In this document: one piece after another, positions 1 through 7,215 of the stretch
How positions within the stretch are numbered: the first letter of the stretch is position 1
Layout: every line of letters starts with the position of its first letter
Assembly (NCBI GenBank): GCA_042569785.1
Contig: JBHPGW010000070.1
Location: 1 to 13,257, forward strand
From: JBHPGW01 sp042569785
GTDB lineage: Bacteria > Planctomycetota > Phycisphaerae > Sedimentisphaerales > Anaerobacaceae
Direction: 5' to 3'
DNA length: 13,257 bases
Translations under genes and position numbers: made by a program
Notes under the pieces: generated by a model
What the model was told of the DNA's origin: nothing
Databases searched by the model: none
The model's input: the letters and a program-made list of their open reading frames with translations, nothing else

Positions 1-3
1 TGG

Positions 4-47
4 GTGGTACATTTTTGTTCCGCCAGGTGGTACACTTTTACTCCGCC
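4..47 (+). repeat. Tandem 21-bp IS-end-like repeats
   Basis: Two imperfect copies of a 21-bp unit lie at 4-24 and 27-47, a 23-bp period, with 18 of 21 positions identical. Both begin GTGGTACA and end TCCGCC. Multiple short repeats of this kind (GTGGTACAxTTTT...) are typical of the termini of IS21-like elements, which carry repeated transposase-binding sites. The element itself would lie to the left of the window. The family assignment is from memory of such ends and is tentative; the repeat is directly visible. Confidence 0.5.
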
Positions 48-53
48 GTTTAC

Positions 54-266
54 ATGATGCGTGGCAGCGTGACAATCATAGGAACTCAAAACAAGCAGCC
101 GTACTTCTCGCTCAATAAAAATAAGAAGACACGGCTGATTTACCTTGGAAAAAAGAGGGAAGCTAAAGCCAGGGAATACTCGAAAAACTATAAGAAACTT
201 CTTGAGATTGTTGAGGAAATGACTATCATTAACATGACGTTGCTAAAAGAAAATGCCTGCCTATAA
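54..266 (+). CDS. Small transposase-associated protein (DUF6788-like)
   Basis: This is a 70-residue basic protein. The reading frame opens further upstream, inside the IS-end repeats, but the first plausible start is the ATG pair at 54 and 57. Its pattern resembles the small DUF6788-type proteins often encoded just ahead of transposase genes: an early glycine-rich stretch, a 'PYFSL' strand, basic residues, a 'LIYLGK' strand, then a helix ending in 'LLEIVEEM'. The family's usual cysteine pair near the N-terminus is absent here (GTQNKQ occupies that place), so it may be a decayed copy. No catalytic residues are visible and its function is unknown. It is followed 23 bp later by the first codons of another gene that stops almost at once, consistent with an eroded mobile element. 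The family call is tentative. Confidence 0.45.
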   Translation: MMRGSVTIIGTQNKQPYFSLNKNKKTRLIYLGKKREAKAREYSKNYKKLLEIVEEMTIINMTLLKENACL

Positions 267-289
267 CACGAAACAAGGCAGGAGAACTT

Positions 290-313
290 ATGACTGTCGA
301 GCAAAGTTTGTGA
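290..313 (+). pseudogene. Remnant 5' end of a transposase-like gene
   Basis: A good ribosome binding site (CAGGAGA, 279-285) is followed by ATG at 290 and only seven sense codons (MTVEQSL) before TGA. The placement directly after the small DUF6788-like gene is where the transposase normally starts in such elements. I infer that the rest was deleted or mutated. Nothing in the next 200 bp reads as transposase. Confidence 0.3.
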
Positions 314-417
314 ACTGCAAATACAATGGAATACGTTAGATATCAAAAAATACAATCGCAAAAGTGTAAATTAAAAGTAGTATCACAACTTTTGGCTCTG
401 CTACGGCTAAAAAATGA

Positions 418-446
418 TTGTCTATTTTTGAGTGTAGATTTATAAT
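418..446 (+). promoter_or_regulatory. Candidate sigma-70-type promoter for the helicase genes
   Basis: TTGTCT at 418-423 and a perfect TATAAT at 441-446 are separated by 17 bp, the ideal spacing for a housekeeping promoter. It lies about 80 bp upstream of the first helicase ORF and points toward it. The surrounding 267-528 region is AT-rich and otherwise holds only the transposase remnant and a short leader ORF. This is a consensus match by eye only. Confidence 0.45.
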
Positions 447-500
447 CAAGCTTCTTCGATCGCACTGTAAAATTTCAATAAAAGATTTGAGGATTTTGCC

Positions 501-536
501 ATGGAATATTCGCTAATAGGAAACAGCAATGAATGA
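501..536 (+). other. Possible 11-codon leader ORF overlapping the helicase start
   Basis: ATG at 501 follows GAGG at 489-492 with good spacing and encodes MEYSLIGNSNE before TGA at 534-536. It overlaps the ATG of the downstream helicase ORF (529) in another frame. This could provide translational coupling, or it could be chance. No attenuator hairpin is evident. Confidence 0.2.
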
Positions 537-795
537 GATAAGATTGACACCATCTGGACAACTTCGCTGGCAAACTGTTTCTGGTGAGTCGCGAGCGCCT
601 GAATTCGCGAAATTACAGAAATCATTTGAGCAGGACTGGCCTCAAGGGCTATTCAAACTTGCTGCCGACAAATACAAAACAACGAATTCTCTGACATTGG
701 GATACTGGCAGGGATTAGCAGAACATTATTTGACGGGATTGTGCCATATACCGGAATCAGTGGATGATATTGTTGTTGAACCGCCTTCTGATTAG
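529..795 (+). CDS. N-terminal fragment of Snf2-family helicase, ended by in-frame TAG
   Basis: These 88 codons match the N-terminal start of bacterial Snf2/SWIM-associated helicases: 'LTPSGQLRW' at the front, a 'GYWQGLAEHYLTGLCHIPE' segment, then a PP-rich linker. Homologues usually continue straight into the 'APPM.GGEYLT' region. Here that continuation is present in the same frame just after the TAG at 793-795 (only 12 nt separate the TAG from the TTG at 808). The fragment therefore belongs to the same ancestral gene as the next ORF. The start ATG at 529 is preceded by GGAAA. On its own this piece has no ATPase motifs. It could be a nonsense mutation, a sequencing error or, less likely, a readthrough site, because the helicase and the next gene themselves terminate with TAG. 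Confidence 0.75.
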   Translation: MNEIRLTPSGQLRWQTVSGESRAPEFAKLQKSFEQDWPQGLFKLAADKYKTTNSLTLGYWQGLAEHYLTGLCHIPESVDDIVVEPPSD

Positions 796-807
796 GTTTT
801 TTCAACA

Positions 808-3210
808 TTGCTATTATCGGCACCGCCAATGTTGGGAGGAGAATACCTTACTTTATCTGTTTTGCGAGAAATATGGATTAGCTTGAGCAGGTGGGGTAAT
901 CAGGTCATTGGCTCCGCCGGGGAATTGGCAAATTTTTTGCAAACACACGCTCCCAAATGGCATCAGGTCGGTCAGGTCTGTTTCCATCTTGCCGAAAATA
1001 AATCGAACGAGGCATATCCGTTTGCATTTTTAGCTACTTATTCTACAGGATTTGGTTCCGGCGGTCGAGTAAAACACATACCTCTTCGCAGAGCAATGGA
1101 GCAATATGCCGGTGCGAAAAATCGTTCCGCCCTGATTAAATTGCTTTCGCCGGTAGAACAGGCCTCTAAGCAGATTGACTGGGTCGGCAGGCTTGTTGAC
1201 TCCGGCGAAATTTATCAGCCATTAGCATGGCCGGCATATTTTGCACATAAGTTTTTACAAACAGTGCCGAGTCTGGAAGATTGTGGCCTGACTGTGCGGA
1301 TACCAAACTGGTGGAAAAAACGACCTCGACCACAGGTGTCGGTAACAATTGGCCAGAAACGGCAGTCAAAACTGGGGGCTGACGCATTGCTTGATTTTAA
1401 TGTTGCCGTTGCCCTTAACGGCGAGGCGCTTTCAGCAGATGAAATAAAAGATATTTTAGCTGGTGGAGATGGGCTGGTATTGGTTAAGGGGCAGTGGGTT
1501 GAAGTTGACCGTGAGAAATTGCAGGAGGCGATAGATCACTGGCAGGGTTTACAGGAACAAGCTGAAAATGGTGAGATATCGTTTATCAAAGTGATGCGGC
1601 TTTTGGCGGGGGCATCTTCTGATTTGACCAATGACGAGCAGGCTGACCACGAAAAACAGTGGGTTCACATTTCTGCCGGCGGTGCTTTGCGAGAAATTCT
1701 ATCCGGCTTGCGTGAGCCAGCTAATCTTGATTCCGTAAAAATCGGCAGTCGGCTAAAGACACAATTGCGTCCCTATCAGCAGCGGGGTCTGGCATGGCTG
1801 CGATTTCTTGCAGAACTTGGACTTGGAGCATGTCTGGCTGATGATATGGGGCTTGGCAAGACTATTCAAGTGTTGGCACTGCTGTTATACAATCAGCAAA
1901 ATAAAACGAAGAAGAAGACAAAGCCATCATTGTTAATTGTGCCGGCCTCTCTTCTCAGTAACTGGTGTAAGGAAGCTGAGCGTTTCACGCCGTCTTTGAA
2001 TTTAACTTTTCTACACCCGGCAGAAACAGCTCGTAAGAGACTTGAAAAAATTGCCCAAAATCCCGACAAGGCGCTTGCCCAAAGTGATTTGCTTGTAACA
2101 ACATATTCAATGCTGACCCGGCAATCCTGGCTCAGGCGTATTGACTGGCAATTGGTAATTCTTGATGAAGCACAGGCAATTAAAAATCCATCAACTCGCC
2201 AGAGCAAAGCTGCTAAAAAACTTTCCGCCCGGTCGCGCATTGTCATGACCGGCACGCCGGTAGAAAATCGCCTTGGTGATTTATGGTCGTTGTTTGACTT
2301 TTTGAATCCGGGTCTGCTGGGTTCTGCCAATGTTTTCAAGAAATTTGTAAAAAGCCTGCAAGATAGAGAGCACAACCAGTTTGCACCATTGCGGCAATTG
2401 GTTGGGCCATATATTTTACGGCGTTTGAAAACAGACCGTAAAGTTATTAGTGACCTTCCCGACAAGATTGAAACACCATGCTACTGCAAACTGAGCAGGC
2501 AACAGGTAAAACTTTATGAACAGACGGTTAAGGCATTAAGGTCAATGCTTAAAGATGCAGATGGTATCGCCCGTCGCGGGATGGTGCTGCAATCGTTAAT
2601 GCGTCTAAAACAGATATGTAATCATCCCAGCCAACTTACCGGCGATGGCGATTATATCGCTTCTGACAGCGGCAAGTTTCTCAGGCTTGGTGAAATTTGC
2701 GACGAAATCGCATCTCGTCAGGAAAAGGCTCTTATTTTTACACAGTTCCGTGAAATCACAGATTCTCTGGCCGATTACCTGGCAACTGTTTTTGGCCGAA
2801 CAGGTGTGATACTTCATGGCGGGACAGCGGTGAAAAAACGCCAAGCCCTGGTTGAGCAGTTTCAAAGTGATGACGGCCCGCCGTTTTTTATATTATCGCT
2901 CAAAGCTGGTGGAACAGGCCTGAATCTTACAGCCGCTTGTCATGTAATCCATTTTGACCGCTGGTGGAATCCTGCTGTGGAAAATCAGGCGACCGACCGG
3001 GCGTTTCGTATAGGCCAGAAACACAATGTCCTGGTTCATAAGTTTATAACCACCGGCACGGTCGAGGAAAAAATCGATGCGATGATTACGGAGAAACAAA
3101 AGATGGCTGATGAAATTCTTTCTTCGGCCAAAGAGGTGAACCTGACGGAGATGCCTGATGACGAGATATTACGATTGGTTAGTCTGGATGTAACTCGCGC
3201 AAAATTATAG
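808..3210 (+). CDS. Snf2-family DEAD/H helicase (main part)
   Basis: An 800-codon ORF encodes the motor of a bacterial Snf2/Rad54-like ATPase that translocates on double-stranded DNA or remodels protein-DNA complexes. An N-terminal helicase-associated region (residues 1-290) precedes the ATPase lobes. Visible motifs are Q-like 'LRPYQQRGLAWL', Walker A 'DDMGLGKT' near residue 345, Walker B 'DEAQ' at 453, 'TGTPVENRLGDLWS', and in the C-terminal lobe 'LKAGGTGLNLT' and the arginine-finger motif 'QATDRAFRIGQ' near 730. The start used is TTG at 808; ATG at 829 is the next option, and neither has a strong Shine-Dalgarno. The frame is continuous with the upstream 88-codon ORF, giving an 893-codon ancestral gene. 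It is followed 13 bp later by the SWIM gene, so the two are probably co-transcribed. The catalytic motifs look intact, so the shortened protein could still be active. Confidence 0.9.
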   Translation: MLLSAPPMLGGEYLTLSVLREIWISLSRWGNQVIGSAGELANFLQTHAPKWHQVGQVCFHLAENKSNEAYPFAFLATYSTGFGSGGRVKHIPLRRAMEQYAGAKNRSALIKLLSPVEQASKQIDWVGRLVDSGEIYQPLAWPAYFAHKFLQTVPSLEDCGLTVRIPNWWKKRPRPQVSVTIGQKRQSKLGADALLDFNVAVALNGEALSADEIKDILAGGDGLVLVKGQWVEVDREKLQEAIDHWQGLQEQAENGEISFIKVMRLLAGASSDLTNDEQADHEKQWVHISAGGALREILSGLREPANLDSVKIGSRLKTQLRPYQQRGLAWLRFLAELGLGACLADDMGLGKTIQVLALLLYNQQNKTKKKTKPSLLIVPASLLSNWCKEAERFTPSLNLTFLHPAETARKRLEKIAQNPDKALAQSDLLVTTYSMLTRQSWLRRIDWQLVILDEAQAIKNPSTRQSKAAKKLSARSRIVMTGTPVENRLGDLWSLFDFLNPGLLGSANVFKKFVKSLQDREHNQFAPLRQLVGPYILRRLKTDRKVISDLPDKIETPCYCKLSRQQVKLYEQTVKALRSMLKDADGIARRGMVLQSLMRLKQICNHPSQLTGDGDYIASDSGKFLRLGEICDEIASRQEKALIFTQFREITDSLADYLATVFGRTGVILHGGTAVKKRQALVEQFQSDDGPPFFILSLKAGGTGLNLTAACHVIHFDRWWNPAVENQATDRAFRIGQKHNVLVHKFITTGTVEEKIDAMITEKQKMADEILSSAKEVNLTEMPDDEILRLVSLDVTRAKL

Positions 3211-3223
3211 GAGATTAAATAGG

Positions 3224-4273
3224 ATGTCGTACTACTCCTGGAGGCCGTATGTTTCGGTTGCTCAGCGAAGAGCTAAAGCGTTAAAACAAATGCAAAAACT
3301 TCAAAAAAAAGGCAAAAAGATTGAGCCGGTTGAAATTGAGGGCCGTACTATTGCCCGCAGTTTTTGGGGTAAAGCGTGGTGTAACCATCTGGAGTCGTTT
3401 TCGGATTTTTCCAATCGTTTGCCTCGCGGCAGAACATACGCACGCAATGGGTCAGTTTGCCACTTGGAGATTCTTCCCGGCAAAATCAAGGCGATTGTCA
3501 GCGGCTCAGAACTTTATAATGTCTCTATCAATATCAAACCGTTGAGAAAATCTGTGTGGAAATCAATCAGAAAACAATGCAGCGGTAAAATTGGTTCGAT
3601 GCTCGAATTGCTTCAGGGCAAACTGTCTGACTATGTTATGGGAATTGTAACGAAGAGAAAAAATGGCCTGATGCCCTTGCCCTGCGAAATCAAGTTGGGT
3701 TGCGACTGCCCCGATTGGGCAACAATGTGCAAACATGTCGCCGCCGCGTTGTATGGTATTGGCAATCGGCTGGATGCCCAACCGGAACTTTTGTTTGTTT
3801 TGAGAGGCGTTGATGCCGGTGAATTGATTAGCGGTGATATAGATATGACAATCGCCGATGCAAATACTGCTGTTAAAACCATAACGGATGATAAACTCGC
3901 TGATATTTTCGGTGCTGATATCGATTTGGATATTGCCAAGCAAACCAAACCTGCTACAAAAACCCACAAGAAGCGGTCTTCCCGGCAAACTAAACCACTT
4001 CACAAGAAAAGGAAACCTATCGTTCGTGCACAAACGGGCAAAGCTAAAACGAAAGCTGGCAACACCAAAAAACTCCCGCGTATTCGCCCAACTGGTAAGT
4101 CCGTAGCCAGACTGCGAAAACAGTCAAAATTATCGGTTGCCCAGTTTGCCAAACGAATTGGAGTGTCCGGTGCAAGTATTTACCGATGGGGAAAAATTAC
4201 CGCAAGACTGAAACTGCAAGATAATACACTACGGAAATTGGCAAAGCTTCAGCAGCAAGTCAACAGAAAATAG
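3224..4273 (+). CDS. SWIM zinc-finger protein with C-terminal helix-turn-helix
   Basis: A 349-residue soluble protein carries a SWIM zinc finger, CxCx(6)CxH, with C160, C162, C169 and H171 in 'GCDCPDWATMCKH'. SWIM domains bind DNA or proteins and commonly accompany Snf2 helicases, either fused or in the next gene, as here. The N-terminal 'RSFWGKAWCNHLES' stretch is also typical of this partner family. A lysine- and arginine-rich linker (about 240-290) leads to a predicted helix-turn-helix near residues 300-325 ('LSVAQFAKRIGVSGASIYRW'), an addition I would not expect in most family members. The start ATG follows AGGAG with about 10 nt spacing, overlapping the end of the helicase gene. The likely role is a DNA-targeting subunit for the helicase; the target is unknown. 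Confidence 0.85.
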   Translation: MSYYSWRPYVSVAQRRAKALKQMQKLQKKGKKIEPVEIEGRTIARSFWGKAWCNHLESFSDFSNRLPRGRTYARNGSVCHLEILPGKIKAIVSGSELYNVSINIKPLRKSVWKSIRKQCSGKIGSMLELLQGKLSDYVMGIVTKRKNGLMPLPCEIKLGCDCPDWATMCKHVAAALYGIGNRLDAQPELLFVLRGVDAGELISGDIDMTIADANTAVKTITDDKLADIFGADIDLDIAKQTKPATKTHKKRSSRQTKPLHKKRKPIVRAQTGKAKTKAGNTKKLPRIRPTGKSVARLRKQSKLSVAQFAKRIGVSGASIYRWGKITARLKLQDNTLRKLAKLQQQVNRK

Positions 4274-4523
4274 TTCGATAACGCCACAGCCACAAAAGTG
4301 TTATTGGAAAGTATAGTGGTTTTGGGCTACACTGACCAAAGAACTGAGAGCAAACATTTCATAGCCACATAATGTTCACATATGTGGGCATGAGAGGTAA
4401 TATAGAATGTAGCCGGTACTACCATAACAGCATTAGATTTAGATTTAGAAGTTAACCAAGCCTTTGGTTACTGGTTTGATTTTAGCGGTAACTGGTGGTT
4501 ATCTCAATCAACTGGTGTTGACT
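4274..4523. other. Intergenic junction region with a coding-like fragment
   Basis: This 250-bp gap separates the + strand helicase pair from the - strand iron operon. From 4406 (just after a TAG) to about 4524 the + strand reads as a protein-like segment with no start codon, containing 'LDLDLEVNQAFGYWFDFSG' and then NWWLSQSTGVDF. It may be the end of a truncated gene of unknown family. The pair AACCAA/TTGGTT around 4455-4470 makes a weak AT-rich hairpin, too weak to call a terminator. I see no promoter that I trust here. Confidence 0.3.
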
Positions 4524-4955
4524 TTATCCTATTTTCATTGGTGAAGCTGTATAGAAATAACCAGATAAAAGTCCAATACCGCCAATTACCAATATCGGCC
4601 ATCCACAGGCCCAAACAAAATATAGTCCAATCAGAATACCCAATCCGAAGAATAATATGAAAGCCTTGTAAATCCTCTTCGATGAAATTAAGCCTTCCTG
4701 TATCACCCGGCTTCCGCCATTAAAAATGGTGAATTCCAGATTGATGTCGTCGGCACCGCTTTTGTGGTCAAAGTATTCGTTGGCTAAATTAGTTCCGGCA
4801 TGCATAAATATGACACCCAGCAAAGCTAAAAGGAAGTGGCCTTGATGAAATATACCGGTATTATACCAGGCAATGGCTGTTCCCAACAAAGTTGGTATTA
4901 TTACTGCTTGAAAAAACGGGGCTCTCATAGCCCTTATCCAAAGTTTAAGCTGCAT
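4524..4955 (-). pseudogene. MenA/UbiA-type prenyltransferase, 3'-truncated
   Basis: This is the N-terminal half of an integral-membrane prenyltransferase of the kind that attaches a polyprenyl chain to 1,4-dihydroxy-2-naphthoate in (demethyl)menaquinone synthesis. From ATG at 4955 it has 143 residues. It shows the Asp-rich prenyl-diphosphate/Mg site 'NLANEYFDHKSGAD' and the MenA-like 'FNGGSRVIQEGLIS', then further membrane segments to 'GYFYTASPMKIG', where it stops. The family is normally about 280-310 residues with about nine membrane helices and a second Asp motif; here that second half is missing, so activity is unlikely. The open frame extends upstream into the PDZ gene, but that part is antisimilar to the family. 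ATG 4955 lacks a clear Shine-Dalgarno, and GTG at 4967 is an alternative. It is the last gene of the operon, and a breakpoint sits at its end. Confidence 0.75.
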
Positions 4956-4999
4956 TTGTTTATTCACTGCCAAAGCAATAGACTGCAATATATTAGTTT

Positions 5000-5812
5000 T
5001 TATATTTCGTGAAACCTCGGATTTTCCTCCAGAGTAACATATATTGTCTTGCGTATATCTTCTCTTATTATGCACATAGAGATTTCGTCGCCAGGCTCAC
5101 AGCCGGCAAGGTCGGATAGAAATTCCCTTAAGGTTCTCGTTTTTCGGGAATTAAAAGACATGATTATGTCATCAGCTTGCAGGCCCGCTTCTTCGGCAGG
5201 AGAATTACGAATAACTTCCTCAACTAAAATGCCGCCTGCCTTTCCAACTTCTTCAATCTTTTTCGCCTCATCAGTGCCGAAAAGAACTTCACTGACTTCT
5301 ACACCAAGCCAGGGCAATACTTTGTTTACAGGCGGCAAATACGACGGTCTTGCTATTGGCAGTACATACACCGTAATTGTATAATCGCCTTTTACTACGC
5401 ACATGTAAACTTCGCTGCCTATCTCGCTGCCCAATAAATCGCCTCGAAGTTGACTGACAGTCCTTATCTTTCTGCCATTGAAAGAGACTATTACGTCCCC
5501 AGGTTTTATATCTGCCTTATCAGCGGGAGAGGCAGGTACAACGCTTTTGACCAAAGCGCCCTGGACTTTGTCGAGCCGGACCGCTGCTGCTACCTCCGGG
5601 GTAACCTCAGAAACCTCTAACCCAAGCCAGGCACTGCCCCACTGGTCTTTGAAAGCTTCATAATCCAGCGGCTCGGCCTTAATAAGACTTTTCTCGTGAC
5701 TATCAACAGTTGCTCTCGAATCTTGATAAATTACAAAAGTTGCAAGAATGTTTAGCGTCAGCGATATAATTGTTATAATGATTAACCAGTTTTTTCTTAG
5801 AAAATTTCCCAT
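5000..5812 (-). CDS. Membrane-anchored tandem-PDZ protein
   Basis: A 270-residue protein has a short cytoplasmic start, one membrane helix (about residues 9-28) and a periplasmic part made of two PDZ domains (about 61-155 and 167-262). The two repeats resemble each other: 'AWLGLEVSEV' against 'PWLGVEVSEV', 'SPADKADIKPGDVIVSFNGR' against 'SPAEEAGLQADDIIMSFNSR', and matching YMC/SMC strands with C138 and C247. There is no trypsin-like protease domain and no CxxCH haem motif, so it is neither an HtrA protease nor a MamP-type magnetochrome. PDZ domains bind C-terminal peptides, so a scaffold or substrate-docking role near the membrane is likely. The ATG follows AAAGGA at good spacing, 11 bp after the NosR-like gene. 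Tandem PDZ proteins occur in magnetosome clusters (MamE class), but this architecture alone is not diagnostic. Confidence 0.8.
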   Translation of the reverse strand: MGNFLRKNWLIIITIISLTLNILATFVIYQDSRATVDSHEKSLIKAEPLDYEAFKDQWGSAWLGLEVSEVTPEVAAAVRLDKVQGALVKSVVPASPADKADIKPGDVIVSFNGRKIRTVSQLRGDLLGSEIGSEVYMCVVKGDYTITVYVLPIARPSYLPPVNKVLPWLGVEVSEVLFGTDEAKKIEEVGKAGGILVEEVIRNSPAEEAGLQADDIIMSFNSRKTRTLREFLSDLAGCEPGDEISMCIIREDIRKTIYVTLEENPRFHEI

Positions 5813-5823
5813 TTTGATCCTTT

Positions 5824-7200
5824 TCAGAGCTTTTTCGATTCTACCGGGCAGATTGCCGCACAGGTATTACACATAAAACACTCATTGCCAGCTATGCCGG
5901 GTTTCTTTAATTGGTCATCGTAGTTGATAGCATTCACCTGGCATCTTTTTTGAGCCAGCTTGCAGCCTTTACAGTCATCTTTCGGCAAATTAACGCTTAT
6001 CAGCCTTAATCGCAGTAAAGAGCATATCCAGCTTAATAATGCGAAAAACGCGCCCAGCGGACAGAAATATCTGCAATAAAACCTTGAAACAAAAGCCGAA
6101 GAAACCAGCATCAGTATAAGCCATATCCAGGATACAATATCGCCGTGCAGATTGAAAAATGTGGCAAATGGTTCTATGATGCCGGCTAAATAAATCGCAA
6201 GGATGTTGTCGGCGAACAAAATCCCAATCATAAGTAAAATCCCAAGATTGACATATTTTACAACTTTCAAGTACCGGTCAACTTCTCCGGTAATCTTCCA
6301 TTCTATTGGCACCAGACGGTACAACACTTCGGTAATAGCTCCGAACGGACAAAGCCAGCCGCAATAAAATCTTCCGGCGAAAACTGTTAAGCCTATCGCG
6401 ATAACAACAAGGCTGTACCAGTACAGATTGTTCAGGAATACAGGCGTGTGAAGAGATAAGAGTCTTAAGATATCATTTATGGAAAACCCGCCTCCCATGA
6501 AAATACCCAGGTAGGCAAAGCTCAACCCTAATATAAAATAGCGAAGGGACTCATTCTTTTTGAAAAATGACCAGAACGCCAGGCCAACCATGGCCCACAG
6601 GAATATAAAATCTATCTGCCAGAGCAGATGTTGAAAAAACAAATGTTTGACCGGATTGTCCTTGTCAACGTGTCTATTTAAAATTTGCTCTGTAACCAAC
6701 TCCAGGCCAGTTTTTATTGAGCGTGTAACTGTGCTTGAAGTTATCGTAGCTCCTGTTATAGCGTCTACATCACCTTCGAGAATAAAGTTGTCGCTTGCGT
6801 CTTTTTCCTCGAATTGTGTCAGGAACCAGCTTCCATCTTCCAGAAGCCCTTTTGTATATCTTGGACTTTCAAATTCACTGAGCACCCTAACGCCGGTAAT
6901 CTTTCCCATTGCACCTACGCCAACCAGGGTTGCTATCTGGTCACGGTAGCCCCAACTTTCTTTGGGAACGACTTCTGTTGTCAGAAAAACCACCCCCATA
7001 AAATATCCGCCATCAGTAGTATAGCCGCGAAAATGTGGAAATGGTTCTGTTTTTCGGGCAAATGCGTTTGCCTTTGGCAAAACATACGCTAAGTCTCTTT
7101 CTGTTATTAGCTCAGCAAAGCATTTGGGCGTTAAATTCAAAAAGACCAGTAGAGAAAATATAAATATTACAGATTTCGACTGTTTTTTCATGTTTGACAT
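5824..7200 (-). CDS. NosR-like FMN-binding, polytopic [4Fe-4S] membrane protein
   Basis: A 458-residue redox protein. A signal peptide ends near 'PKCFA'. The periplasmic FMN-binding domain follows, with the covalent flavinylation motif 'DAITGATIT' (D146; T152 the probable acceptor). About five or six membrane helices carry two CxxxCP motifs ('FYCGWLCPFG', 'FYCRYFCPLG'). The C-terminal cytoplasmic ferredoxin-like region has 'CKGC' plus C and 'CFMCNTCAAICP'. This order is that of NosR/RnfG-type proteins that move electrons between the quinone pool or cytoplasm and periplasmic acceptors. The adjacent genes are for iron handling rather than N2O reduction, so an iron-linked reductase is plausible, but the acceptor is unknown. 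Starts at TTG 7215 (abutting the upstream stop) and ATG 7191 are possible; ATG 7200 was chosen. None has a clear Shine-Dalgarno, suggesting translational coupling. No ApbE flavin transferase lies in the window. Confidence 0.85.
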   Translation of the reverse strand: MSNMKKQSKSVIFIFSLLVFLNLTPKCFAELITERDLAYVLPKANAFARKTEPFPHFRGYTTDGGYFMGVVFLTTEVVPKESWGYRDQIATLVGVGAMGKITGVRVLSEFESPRYTKGLLEDGSWFLTQFEEKDASDNFILEGDVDAITGATITSSTVTRSIKTGLELVTEQILNRHVDKDNPVKHLFFQHLLWQIDFIFLWAMVGLAFWSFFKKNESLRYFILGLSFAYLGIFMGGGFSINDILRLLSLHTPVFLNNLYWYSLVVIAIGLTVFAGRFYCGWLCPFGAITEVLYRLVPIEWKITGEVDRYLKVVKYVNLGILLMIGILFADNILAIYLAGIIEPFATFFNLHGDIVSWIWLILMLVSSAFVSRFYCRYFCPLGAFFALLSWICSLLRLRLISVNLPKDDCKGCKLAQKRCQVNAINYDDQLKKPGIAGNECFMCNTCAAICPVESKKL

Positions 7201-7215
7201 AACTTGCGTCTGCAA

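Noticed and set aside
793..795. TAG as a pyrrolysine or recoded codon
   Set aside because: Both the helicase and SWIM genes end with TAG, and the family has no known special residue at this linker; no recoding element is visible nearby.
1893..2465. 190-codon open frame on the - strand inside the helicase gene
   Set aside because: It is antisense to conserved Snf2 ATPase motifs, has no recognisable domain and has low-complexity composition; it is a shadow frame.
4450..4475. AACCAA/TTGGTT inverted repeat as a bidirectional terminator
   Set aside because: The stem is only six pairs with low GC and has no T-run on either side.
5000..5812. PDZ protein as an HtrA/DegP protease or a MamP-type magnetochrome
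   Set aside because: There is no His/Asp/Ser protease domain upstream of the PDZ domains and no CxxCH motif.
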